Assembly: GCA_027924585.1 (NCBI GenBank)
Contig: BSBM01001387.1
Span: forward strand, 124,001-188,000
Origin: Larix kaempferi
Lineage: Eukaryota; Streptophyta; Pinopsida; Pinales; Pinaceae
Length of the DNA: 64,000 nt
Direction: 5' to 3'
Each line of letters starts with the position of its first letter. Position 1 is the stretch's first letter. Below are positions 1 through 10,600 of the stretch, in pieces. The notes beneath the pieces are model-generated. The model searched no databases, was not told the origin of the DNA, and was given only the letters and a program-made list of their open reading frames with translations. A program made the translations under genes and the position numbers.

Positions 1-180
1 AAATTCCCACGAAAGTTTGCCACTAAACAGTTAAAATTGATGTTTTTGTGGAAAAATAGTTTAAATTTTTGGAAAATTTTGAAAATTCCCCCGACAATCG
101 TTGCTATATCCATGGATGGACTTTTTGTCGCTATAGCCACGAAAAGTACATCCGTCACTATAGCCATGAAATGCCGAAAA
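1..180 (+). mobile_element. CACTA-type 5' subterminal repeat region (outer end cut by window edge)
   Basis: Short motifs of the type gtcgctatagccacgaa occur at about 92-110, 127-146 and 152-171, one of them imperfect. Such subterminal repeats are where CACTA transposases bind. The motif gtcactatagccatgaaat near 154-172 recurs identically near 60625. CCCACGAAA at 6-14 matches the reverse complement of the terminal part of the 3' end near 61177, which would place the missing CACTA terminus about 18 bp left of position 1. The terminus itself is not in the window. Confidence 0.5.
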
Positions 181-2778
181 GAAAACTTGTTTTTGTTTTT
201 TCTTTTGTAACGGTCATTGACTTTTTGTTTTTTTTAAATTTGACCATTGTGCATTTTTGCCGGAACCGCGACCCTCATTGATCTATAAATACATGTTCTT
301 AAGTCATATTTTCATAATCATTTGTTATAGTTGCATCGATATTTCTATTGGTTTTTCATTCTAGGATTTCAAGAGTCCAGTACTGGTTTGACACATCGAA
401 TTTTTGATCTCATTCGTTTTCCAGGTAAGTTTAACTGCAATGCACTAGTGTTTTTTTTTGTTGCACCCTTTATGTTCCAACTAGGGCTTCAATGTAGATC
501 TCATTTTTCTCTTTCTCTACCTCTTTATCCATGTATCCTCCATTTATAATCCATGTGGGTGGCAAGGTTAATGTTATGAATTCATGCATGTCACACAAAT
601 GTTGTCCATGCATGATATTTCCTCATGCATTTTTGCTTTCACATTTTTTAATCCCTAATTTAAGGATTTTGAGATGTGGTTTTGGTTCTTGTTTATAAAT
701 TTAGTATTTATCCATGGTCTCTCTTTAGAATAACCATGAGGCTTATGCTTTTCTTCAAGGAAAAGTGTGGCCATGTATGTAAAAGCATGCATAATAGTAA
801 TTTGGATCTAGTTGACTTCACATGTTCCATTAATTCTAACTAGGAGTACCTTTTCACATGTTCCATTAATTATAACTAGGAGTACCTTTTCACATGTTCC
901 ATTAATTGTAACTAGGAGTACCTACTATTCATCTTCTTTACATCAATGGTGTAAAATATCCATATAAAATACCTAACAAAATATTTGAATTCTTAGGTGT
1001 TCATTTTGCCTTCCAAACCTCTCTTATGGAAAAATGGGAAGTAATGGTGTATAGGATTGATAAGAACATATATAAGTGGATCACTAAACTCATGGTATTA
1101 GAAATCAAAGATAAAATTGAAACCAAAGTTCTGGTAGTCAACCATGTTTATGATTCTTCATGTTGGGTCCCAACAAAGCGAGCCTATGCACACCTAGAAA
1201 AGGATATTCACATATTTTTATGGGTTTAATCTAATCAAAATACATGATTTCATTAGTCTAGGTAGTAGTTATGTTATACCCCAAAACAATTTAGGGTGTT
1301 AGGTACCATTAGAACTAGGGTTCAAGGAGGGTCATAGGGAAAAAATGTACAATAAGGATTTCCTCTTGATATTATATTAGTAACCCCCTATAAGGTAAAA
1401 AATCAAGGAACTTTTGTTTACAAGCCAAAATAAGTTCTCAAGCCCTTCCTAACATGAAAAAAACATGTATTAGAAATGACTTCTCTATTAATACTCATTT
1501 ATTATGGTGGTATAATTTGATTCTTCATGTAGGTAAGGAAATGGTTGAAATCTTGTGATTCTTTCACCAAGTCTCTTTTAAGAAGGAATTTATTTGGTTA
1601 ATGATTCTTTGATACACCATCCTATGTTTTGATGTCTTAGGCCTATTGATTTGTTGTTAAATCTTGGACTTACAACACCTAATGCCTCATTGAGATAATG
1701 GAAATTGGTATCTACCACTACTTTTCCAAAAGAAAATTAAACCATGGGATAAAAATTCCTTTACACCAAGATTCTTCTTGACGTGTGATTGAAGAAAGCT
1801 TGGACACTGAAATCCAAGAAAAATACTTTGTTATTTTCTTAAATAGTGTTTGGAATCCTATCTTTAGAATTAATATATAAAAACACTTTTTATTTAGATA
1901 TTTTTGCTTTGAGGTATCCATGTGGATATACTATTGACAATATTGGGAGAAAAAACCCCATGCTTTCTACAATCTCGGTGAAAAAATATTGAGCATATTG
2001 TCTAGATATGTCCTCTTTCTAGGAATGTATAGACATAATCATAGTTTGCATGTCAATAATATTTTCTTGCTTCTTCAACATGGTGAGATACTATTATAGG
2101 AAATTTATTATCATTGGCCATTAGCCACTTAATGGACCTTCATTATAAAAATTTCATCTAGAATCATATATTTCACCCCATTCACATATATATAAACTGA
2201 ATCAGGATTCTCCTCATTTTTCCTAACCATACATAAAATTTGTAAAAATTATCTATATACCATTTGATGGGAATCTCCATTTTTTTAATATTTTGCAATA
2301 TATGTAACAAATTTTATTTAAAATCAGAGGAAAAATACATAATTTTAAACTTAGACACCATCATTCTCCAATTCATGGTCTTGTTTTTTAAAATTGCTTG
2401 TGATTCAAGCATAGCTTATCCCACCATAATTAGGTTTGTCCTTCCAATGTCGCACATGAAAATATCTTTCTTTTAGGGTCTTTTATTCCTTTAAACCCAA
2501 TTTTTTTATTTATCTCACCTATCTAATAAATCAAATTATCTAGATTTATCTTAAATTTGAATATCTTGGGGTATATGATCAAGGTCCCCATCTTAAACTA
2601 GAAATAGTTGTTATTATCCATTCCTAAATGTTTTAAGATCCTTGTAGTATTTGTTACTCTTTTTGTAATGTCCCCATTATATTCCCATTATTATCCTTTA
2701 ATATATATACTCTATTCAATTTAGACATACGTTGTATATTGATTAATGAGTTTTTTGTTGTTGTTATAGGCTATCAGA
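181..2778. other. AT-rich region without recognised gene
   Basis: Only short unsupported ORFs are present. The stretch lies between the CACTA-like end and the first transposase exon and probably represents the element's 5' non-coding region. A 36-bp triplicate is listed separately. TGTAATGTCCCC at about 2665 and TGTTATACCCC at about 1271 resemble Gypsy LTR starts, but nothing else supports an LTR. Confidence 0.4.
819..924. repeat. 36-bp tandem repeat, 3 copies
   Basis: The unit begins cacatgttccattaat and ends aggagtacctttt. Copies start at 819, 855 and 891, with only one or two base changes between copies. Confidence 0.9.
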
Positions 2779-3471
2779 ATGTCAAATAAATATACTTGGG
2801 AAGAAAACAATAGGAGGTATGCTGAGGCTAAGGCAACATTGGAGGCGAAGGGTGATGGAAAGTTTTATTGCCCTTGCAATGATTGTAGAGGTTTGCGAAC
2901 TAGAAGAATTTTAAGAACGTTAGCTGAAAAACATTGTAAGGAGAAGGGGCATGCTGAAGGGGAATATGAATATCATCCCTTGGTAAGACGTTATTCATTA
3001 CATATTGTACTTCTTGTAATAGTATTGATAATGTAATCACAATTTTTTTAATCGTTTTAAATATATGTGTTGTATATTATACACTAATGTTATTGCATTG
3101 TTTGTAAATATAAAGACAATGCACCCAAGATGTCGACCGCTAGAGAGCTATTTGCCACATAATAGTAGAAATACTACTTTACAAGACGACAAGCATGGAG
3201 ATCATGCTATTGAAGGTCGAGTTCTTAATGAGGATGAAGATGACGTTATTGATACTAATGGTGAAGATGAGATCAATAGATTGTTGCAAGACACATTTGC
3301 TCCATTGGATGAGGACAACCTCCATGCTTTTCATGATGTTCCTCTTCTCGAGAAGTCCCAAGAACCTCTTTATGAAGGCTCAATAACCAATATTCTATCT
3401 GCCATATTGTTGTTGGTGAACTTGAATATTTTGAATGGTTTATCAAACACTTGTTTCACACAGCTCCTAAG
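2779..3471 (+). pseudogene. CACTA (En/Spm) transposase, N-terminal exons 1-2
   Basis: Exon 1 (2779-2982) opens with ATG. It encodes a Cys-rich segment (YCPCNDCRGL, then a His/Cys pair) typical of the transposase-associated domain at the N terminus of plant CACTA TNPD-like proteins. It ends in phase 0 at a GTAAGA donor. Exon 2 (3116-3471) continues in frame with an acidic linker and the segment EPLYEGS...FTQLLR, which precedes the catalytic domain in this family. It ends at AAG|GTATGT. The product would act in the nucleus, binding element ends and cutting. No stop interrupts these two exons. The start is chosen because it is the first ATG and the conserved Cys segment follows at residue 31. 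Confidence 0.8.
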
Positions 3472-3585
3472 GTATGTAAATTTGATTATTTTCCTCTATT
3501 TTTAGTGTTAATTAATTCATAAATTAGGGATATGAAATATTTATGATGTATATTGTTTACATTTCACTTTTTGTCAATGTTGTAG

Positions 3586-5339
3586 ATTGTTGGGTGAATT
3601 TCTATTACCACCTTCAAATAATTTACCACGCACAAGTCGAGAGGTATTCTTGATTATGAAATAGTGGAGTATCAATCTATTGATGCATGTCCTAATGATC
3701 ATATTATATATTATGGACAATATGCATCAGGAAACAAATGCCCGCAATGTGAAATTAGTAGATATCGAACTGATCAATTAATAAAAGAGGTCCCTCACAA
3801 AGTTCTTCGTTATATTCCCATAATTCCACGTTTCCAACGACTATTCAGGTGCCAAAGTATAGCACAGTTTATGGATTACAATGCGAAGAACAAAAGTTAA
3901 GATGGTGTTCTTCGAATGCCTGCAGATGGTTCTGCATTGAAGAACATCGAAGAAAAATGGCCAATTTTTAAAGATGAACCTCGTAATGTTAGACTTTCAT
4001 TGGCAGTTGATGGTTTCAATCCATTTGGTGAGCTTCGTTCTACTTACTCAGTGTGGCCTGTTTTCGTCATAAACAATAACCTACCTCCTTGGATGACGAT
4101 TAAGAGAGAGCACACAATGTTGGCAATGATTATTCCAGGTATTTTTTTTAAGCTGTAATTATATTATTTCATAAAGTTATTTGTTTAATTGCTGCATGAG
4201 AACACCTTTTATATATTTGGATGGATAACTAAATAGAAATATTGTATGTTTATTGATCAATTAGGTAAGTACTAAGTTAAAGATATGAATGTATATATTG
4301 AGCCTCTTATCGATGAGCTATTGAAGTTATGGGATGGAATCACTATGTATTACATCTCTAGACCAATAGGGTGGAAACAATTTCAGTTCCATGGAATTCT
4401 TGCATGAACAATTCATGACGCTCCCGGGTTAACACATTTTTGTGGTATGTAACTTTATGTTGCACGTCGTTAAAATTATATGTTTTTAAGGTAAAAAACA
4501 TGCATTTTTTGTTTGAATTAATAATCTTTTGATACATATATCTCGCAGGTCTTCAAAGAAAGGGAAAATTTGCATGTCGAGTATGTGGTCCTAGGATAAA
4601 ATATCATTGTTCAAGAAGTTTAGCAAAGGAGGTGTTCGATGAGTGCAGGCACTTCCTCCCTAAGAACCATAGGTACCTAACTATCGAAAAAACAAAATTC
4701 AATGGTAAAGAAGAGAATGCAAAGAAACCACGAAGAATGACACCTCACCTATGGAAGTTGGAATATAACATAAATTGTCGAGGTATGCAAATTGTATATG
4801 CAACATACAATATGTTCACTTGATATTATGATTTTTATATTTTTAATGAATTTTCTCTACCATGGGTGTCATGAATTATTGTTAATTTGTTTTCGTTTAT
4901 GTTTAATGATTGTATTTAAGGCATGAATGGGCTTCCACGAGGAATGAAGATTTATCCCATACAATTCAGTAGGTTGCCTTACTACGAGCACCTACAAATA
5001 GCTCATTTGTTTGATACAATGCATATTGGGAAGAATGTAACAGAAATGATATGGCGGACATTAGATGGAAGGTCAGACAAAGATAAAATTGGAAAAATTT
5101 ACAGTGACATTGCAGAAGCCAATCACGTATTGCAAAGTACAATTATTTCCAATGCTGGAAATGGGAACCAGAATATTAGTCTTCCATGGTTATTGACGGT
5201 GTAACAAAGCAATGCTATAAAACAGTTCATTCAGAAAATAAGGTTTCCAACAGGGTTTTCATCGAACATACAAAATATCTTAACCAAAAAAGGTGATTTT
5301 GGTGGTGTTAAAACTCATGACTAGCATACATTCATTAAG
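3586..5339 (+). pseudogene. CACTA transposase catalytic region (Transposase_21-like), exons 3-6
   Basis: Exons by splice borders: 3586-4138, 4265-4444, 4549-4782 and 4921-5339. The line RLSLAVDGFNPFGELRSTYS, then NLPPWM and MLAMIIPG, is the hallmark of the plant CACTA catalytic domain. TIHDAPG (exon 4) and FDTMHIGKNV (exon 6) supply the further conserved acidic positions. Damage includes a one-base frameshift near 3660 with a stop, TAA at 3898, TAA just inside exon 4, TGA before TIHDAPG, a TAA near 5204 and a TAG near 5323. Most stops can be explained by a single C-to-T change. The C-terminal part of exon 6 already enters the DUF4218-like segment. The protein cannot be made in full from this copy. 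Confidence 0.85.
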
Positions 5340-5437
5340 GTAATTATTTACGTATATAATTTCCATTAAGTAAATCTTTTTAGTAATTGTTCTCTCCTAT
5401 TTGGAAACATTAGACAATTATTTTCTTTTTTCTACAG

Positions 5438-6080
5438 TACATTCTACCTCTGTCTCTCCCAGATAGATTTGAAGAAAACATAAAACAAGTTATATATGAT
5501 CTTGGTAAATACATGAGGTAAGTAACAATTTTATATGCATGAAAAAAGTTCATTCTTTTGGTTGCATTGCTTAATGACATATTGTGTTTTACAGCTTGGA
5601 ACTTTATTATATATTATATGCCTCAATCTGGTTGATCATTCATGTTATTTTCTTGCATCTTTTGTAGGTGGATTTCATCTAAATAAATCCATAAAGAAGA
5701 TATTAGGTATTGGAAGAGAGAAATTCCTCGTCTAATGTGTGAAATGTAGAAGTATTTACCTCCGTCATTTTTCAATGCACAAGAACACTATCTCATACAC
5801 CAAGTTGAGGAGATTGAATTGTGTGGACCTGTAAACTCAAGGTCAATGTGGATGGTGGAAAGGCATTTGAAGTCATTGAAGGATTTTGTTAGACAAAGAG
5901 CACGCCCTGAGGGTTCTATGGTGTAGGGCTATATGCTATATCAATCCATGGTGGACATTAGTCAGTATCTTCAAAATTTAGCAAAAAATATCAATCTGCC
6001 TCACATTTGGCATGTCGACTCCATCAACAAATTTGAAGGGGAGAACATGTTAGGGAAAGGTAGAAAGACGAAAGTGAAAG
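5438..6080 (+). pseudogene. CACTA transposase DUF4218-like region, exons 7-8
   Basis: Exon 7 (5438-5517) encodes LPLSLPDRFEENIKQ. Exon 8 (5668-6080) encodes PPSFFNAQEHYLIHQVEEI followed by MWMVERHLKSLKDFV and ARPEGSMV. This matches the conserved order of the DUF4218 domain that follows the catalytic part in plant CACTA transposases. Exon 8 contains three in-frame stops (near 5683, 5750 and 5925). Both exons have consensus borders (ACAG|, GAG|GTAAGT, TGTAG|, AAAG|GTAATT). The function of DUF4218 is not known. Confidence 0.75.
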
Positions 6081-6226
6081 GTAATTGAATGGTGTACATT
6101 TTATTTATTATACAATTAATTTTTCAATTTATGTAATTTTTATTATTCCAGCAGTATTTTAAGGTAAACTTAATTGCCTTTAATGATAGCTAATTTACCA
6201 TTCTTAATTGTTATTTTTTCATATAG

Positions 6227-6909
6227 TTGGTCACGTGTGGGATGCAATACATTTATACATTGCAAACAATCTTGATTGGATGGAGGAATGGATTGAACTA
6301 TGTACAGAATACTATGGTACCTTATCATGGGAAGGGGTTAGTAAAATGATTAAAACAGTGCATCGTCATCGAGAAGAATATCCCGAACTTATGCAAAGGG
6401 AAATTGATTTAGCATGCGGTTTAAAAGATAAAAAGGCAAGTATATTTACCCTGCTCATTTATTTCGTTGTTTCACATTGTATCAAAATATTTATCTCGTT
6501 TATGTCTTCTTATATATTTATTTACCGAGACGGGCATGATGCAGCTGATACATCACAATGCTATGTGGTGCAATGGTCGCAAATTTCGCATCAAAAAGTT
6601 GGATGAAAAGAGGAAAACATTTGATTGTGGGATAACTGCAGTTTTTCAAGTCACCATTGTTTCCTCTAGAAGTGACAGGCATCCAGAAGTATCTAAAAAT
6701 AGGTACTATGGTTATTTGGAAGATATACTTGAGTGTGACTTTAATTCCTTTAAAGTAGTTCTGTTTGAGGTCAAATGGTATAGGCTAAGAATGAATGAAC
6801 GTGATCCCAAAAGAACTGTTATTGAGCATGCCGATGGATTTACCATGGTTAATACAAGGGAACTTGAACCATGTACAGAGCCTTATGTTCTTCCAAGTCA
6901 ATGTGAGTA
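6227..6909 (+). pseudogene. CACTA transposase DUF4216-like region, exons 9-10
   Basis: Exon 9 (6227-6435) encodes GHVWDAIHLYIANNLDWMEE and a segment ending GLKDKK. Its donor reads AAG|GCAAGT, so the intron would be of the rare GC-AG class. Exon 10 starts near 6530. It encodes IHHNAMWCNGRKFRIKKLDE, then RYYGYLEDILECDFNSFKVV and LFEVKWYRL, then DGFTMVNTREL, which is the DUF4216 pattern of CACTA transposases. A TAG at 6907-6909 closes the frame, but homology visibly continues in the same frame (FFYSEVPGKAGW), so the stop is a mutation within the coding region. Confidence 0.75.
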
Positions 6910-7241
6910 GTTCTTTTACTCAGAGGTTCCAGGTAAAGCAGGTTGGTCATACATTGTTAGATACGATCCAAGAGGAAGAAGACAATGTTGAAGAAGAAGG
7001 TGATGCAGATCAGGAGCAGTTGGCCATCGACGTAGATGTGTCAGATGAAGAATCCGATCAAGAAGTTGATCATCAAAATGATCTAGCAGACAATGAAATT
7101 GACATTGATGATATTGATAATGAATATCTAACCGAAAATGACATTGATCATGATCCCGATATGAGCGATATTTTCAACAATAGCAATTCTGAACCAGATG
7201 ACGATATAGATGCTGAGTTAGATGAAGAAGAATATGAATGA
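6910..7241 (+). pseudogene. CACTA transposase acidic C-terminal tail
   Basis: After the stop at 6907 the old frame runs on for about 30 codons. The +1 frame then opens into a strongly acidic run of Asp and Glu, with few other residues, ending at TGA 7239-7241. Acidic tails are common at the C terminus of plant CACTA transposases. The shift of frame suggests one indel between about 6960 and 6985. This low-complexity GAT/GAA-rich tail lies directly before the ATC microsatellite. Confidence 0.6.
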
Positions 7242-7330
7242 AGTTGTAGCAATGTTGGAATCTAGGAGGTATGTGAGAACATCTTTTTGCATAATGTATT
7301 ATGTTTACGACTATTTAGTTATGTTTAAAC

Positions 7331-7451
7331 CATCATTATCATCATCAATATCATCATCACCATCATCACAATCTCCATCGTCATCATCATCTTCACCACC
7401 ACCACCACCACCATCATCATCTTCATCATCCTCATCCTAATCATCATCATA

Positions 7452-7490
<39 letters not shown>

Positions 7491-8227
7491 TTCCTCATCA
7501 TCATCTTCCTCATCCTCATCATCATCGTCTTCATCATCATCATCATCATCACCATCATCACAATCTCCATCGTCATCATCATCTTCACCACCACCACCAC
7601 CACCATCATCATCTTCATCATGATCATCATCTTCACCACCACCACCACCACCATCATCATCTTCATCATCCTCATCCTCATCAGCATCATCTTCATCATC
7701 ATCATCGTCGTCGTCATCGTCATCACCATCATCATAATCTCTGCCATGATTATCATCTTCATCATGATCATCATCTTCACCACCACCATCACCAGCATGA
7801 TCATCATCATCTTTATCATCATCTTCATCATCATGATCATCATATTCATCATCCTCATCCTCACCATCATCATCACCATCATCACAATCTCCATCGTCAT
7901 CATCATCTTCATCATGATCATCATCTTCACCACCACCGCCACCACCATCATCATCTTCATCATCCTCATCCTCATCCTCATCCTCATCCTCATCCTCATC
8001 ATCTTCGTCATCATCATCATCATCATCATAAACCTCATCATCATCGTCATCACCGTCATCATAATATATGTCATCATCATCATCTTCACCACCACCAGCA
8101 CCTTCATGGTCATCATCTTCATCCTCATGATAATCATATTCATCATCCTCATCATCATCATCATCTTCGTCATCGTCATCATCATCATAATCCTCGTCAT
8201 CAATATCATCATCATCATCATCATCAT
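7331..8227. repeat. ATC trinucleotide microsatellite, about 0.9 kb
   Basis: Nearly uninterrupted ATC/TCA/CAT triplets with CTC, CCA and TCG variants. Internal higher-order copies are visible: the block caccaccaccaccaccatcatc occurs near 7397, 7590 and 7636, and related blocks near 7780 and 7932. Long open frames on both strands here encode only Met, Ile, Thr or Ser runs and are artefacts of the triplet period. Confidence 0.97.
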
Positions 8228-8235
8228 TAGTATAA

Positions 8236-8520
8236 TACTCTATATATTTTGATTTAATGTTGCGTTAGAATTAATGAATTTTATTGGTACGTATAAATTA
8301 ACTATTTCTTACTGTTATTTACATTTTCCTGTATGTTGTCATATGCTATAACACATTTTTTTTTAGATAGATTTTGTTGGGTTATGGGGAATTGAGGGTG
8401 ATGTGAGGGGGGGGAGGGGGCCATAAGAACCTCCAACTTCACGTGGTTGGCCCTGTTCAGTAAATAATATTACATTATTCTCGAAACAAAGAGAATCTCA
8501 GTAAGGAAATGCATAGTTTT
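8236..8520. other. Spacer between two ATC arrays, with G-run
   Basis: Unique AT-rich DNA. The run gaggggggggaggggg at about 8405-8420 is G-rich enough to be a candidate quadruplex on the + strand. No gene seen. Confidence 0.5.
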
Positions 8521-8616
8521 GATGGTGATGATGATGGACACAATGATGATGATCATCATCGACATCGTCATCATCATCATCATTGTTTCCATCATCATCG
8601 TCATCATCCATCATCC

Positions 8617-8650
<34 letters not shown>

Positions 8651-8693
8651 CATCGTCATCATCATCCTAAACGTCATCATCATTAGCATCATC

Positions 8694-8725
<32 letters not shown>

Positions 8726-8758
8726 TGGCATCATCATCGTCGTCATCATCATCATCGA

Positions 8759-8804
<46 letters not shown>

Positions 8805-8822
8805 GTCATCGTCATCATCATT
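8521..8822. repeat. Second ATC microsatellite with an inverted junction
   Basis: The array starts as GATG triplets (8521-8550), turns at gatgatgatcatcatc and continues as ATC triplets to 8822. The two halves are thus opposite in orientation. Open frames here are low-complexity artefacts. Confidence 0.95.
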
Positions 8823-8888
8823 ATCAAAGGGGTATGTTCAAATCCAATGCGATGCCACATCATTGGATTTGAACATACCCCTTTGATA
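8822..8888. repeat. Perfect inverted repeat, 28-bp arms, 11-nt loop
   Basis: The left arm 8822-8849 (tatcaaaggggtatgttc...) is exactly complementary to 8861-8888, with an 11-base loop. It lies at the edge of the ATC array. Transcribed, it would form a stable hairpin. No flanking target-site duplication is obvious. Confidence 0.95.
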
Positions 8889-9736
8889 GTGATGAAAGTT
8901 ACTTTTAGCATTCCATCCATATCAACATGCCATGTATATCAACGTGCCACCCAGATTTCCATTTGGGCATAGCATAATACTTAACTTAGCACCTTTACAT
9001 ATACGCCATAAATCAAAACCATAAGCATATTATTGTGAAAGGTCTTGTGCTCCAAGGCTTTCGCAACATATCTTTATAAACTCCAAGTAAAAGAACCATT
9101 TGCATAGTTTAAACATCACTATTAACATGAAATATGACCCAAGGAACAAATATATGTATAACAAACTGCTTGTAATGGGGATATATGATATAGTCATGTT
9201 TTAAAATGAAGCATATATCCAATAAAAAAACTTAAAACTCTTAATCCACTTGTAATAAAATTGGTTGTTCATTCAATATTGCATTATGACCTTCAAATAA
9301 AATATGTGCCAAGCAACATAATTTAAGATATCTCCTTGTCACTCCTCAAGGGACACCCCCTTTAACCTCAATCAAGATAAAACAAATGGTGTTCTTATGA
9401 TCATGTTTAAAAATAATATGCCAATTTGACATTAATATGGGGGGAAGAAAAATTCAATTATAGACCAATTTGCCAAACTTGGCAATTTTTTAATGTTGTA
9501 ATCGATCAGGTATCAACATGTTTTACAATATTATTGTTCCTTGTAAGTAATCATTGGGTTGACCTCACACTGATAAAATCTCATTTTTCTCACTAGGATC
9601 TTGCCATAACTTCTCTATTATCCCTTTTTATACTAATTCTCAGTTGCGTAATGGTCCATCCAGTAAATATTCTTCTTCAATTACTATTTTTTAATCAATT
9701 TCATCTCATCAAGACTTGCAGTACCAACCCTTATCT
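8889..9736. other. Unassigned AT-rich region
   Basis: I see no gene, repeat array or element terminus in this stretch. Confidence 0.4.
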
Positions 9737-10600
9737 TGTAATGCAATTTTTACTTGATGTAGTAATATGTTTGTGTCCATATGCTTTATTTTTGTGCTGA
9801 GAGGCACTCTACAGTCCAATATGGGGGAGATCTTGTGAGTCGAGTGTTTGTCGATTTTTTCGAGTAACAAAATAATACAAAGTAAACACAAAAAAGAATA
9901 ATGCAAAGTAAAAAGTAATAAATATTATGTCGGCCATAAACAAAAAAGAATAATACAAAGTAAAAAGTAAATATGAGACTTAAACTAGAGACTTTAGAGC
10001 TTAGGATTAGCTGGTAAATATTATGTCCGCCATAAACAAAAAAGAATAATACAAAGTAAAAAGTCAATATGAGACTTAAACTAGAGACTTTACTTTTTAC
10101 TTTTAATACATTAATACAAAGTAAAAAGTAAATATGACACTTTAGAGTGTTTGTAGAGTAACAAAATAATACAAAGTAAACAAAAAATAATAATACAAAG
10201 TAAAAAGTAATAAATATTATGTCGGCCATAAACAAAAAAAGAATAATACAAAGTAAAAAGTAAATATGAGACTTAAACTAGAGACTTTAGAGCTTAGGAT
10301 TAGGTGGCTCAGGTATTGCACTCAAGGAGCTATTCAAGGAGAGGTTTGCACCTCGGGAGATTTGATCCCTCTGAGCACTTGATAGAGCCTAGGATTTGGA
10401 TCTAGACTGGTGGTAATTAAAGTTTTTCTTATTTTTTTAAAACATAAATGATATTGAATTAATGCAATTTTTACTTGATGTAGTAATATGTTTGTGTCCA
10501 TATGCTTTATTTTGGTAATTAAAGTTTTTCTTATTTTTTTAAAACATAAATGGTATTGAATTAAGTCAAATGTTTGTGGCATTCTCAAAACAACAAAGTA
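9737..10600. repeat. Mosaic of shuffled direct repeats
   Basis: Several blocks recur. A block starting taatgcaatttttacttgat lies at 9739 and again at 10461. A block ggtaattaaagtttttctta lies at about 10411 and 10514. The phrase aatacaaagtaaaaagtaaa recurs at least five times between 9895 and 10265. The phrase gagacttaaactagagactt occurs near 9973, 10070 and 10268. The pattern looks like repeated local duplication of one decayed element. Confidence 0.8.
10275..10405 (+). mobile_element. tRNA-derived SINE-like fragment
   Basis: taggtggctcaggtattgca resembles a pol III A box. gggagatttgatccctc about 50 bp further resembles a B box (GGTTCRANNCC). This spacing and order is that of tRNA-derived SINEs. 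No poly-A or target duplication is assigned, so the call is tentative. Confidence 0.35.

Noticed and set aside
1271-1300. TGTTATACCCC resembling a Gypsy LTR start, and a similar TGTAATGTCCCC at about 2665
   Set aside because: No purine tract before them, no second LTR and no target duplication in reach.
7325-8920. Long open frames of Met/Ile/Thr/Ser/Asp on both strands
   Set aside because: They follow from the ATC triplet period, which lacks stops in most frames. No start context, introns or family support.
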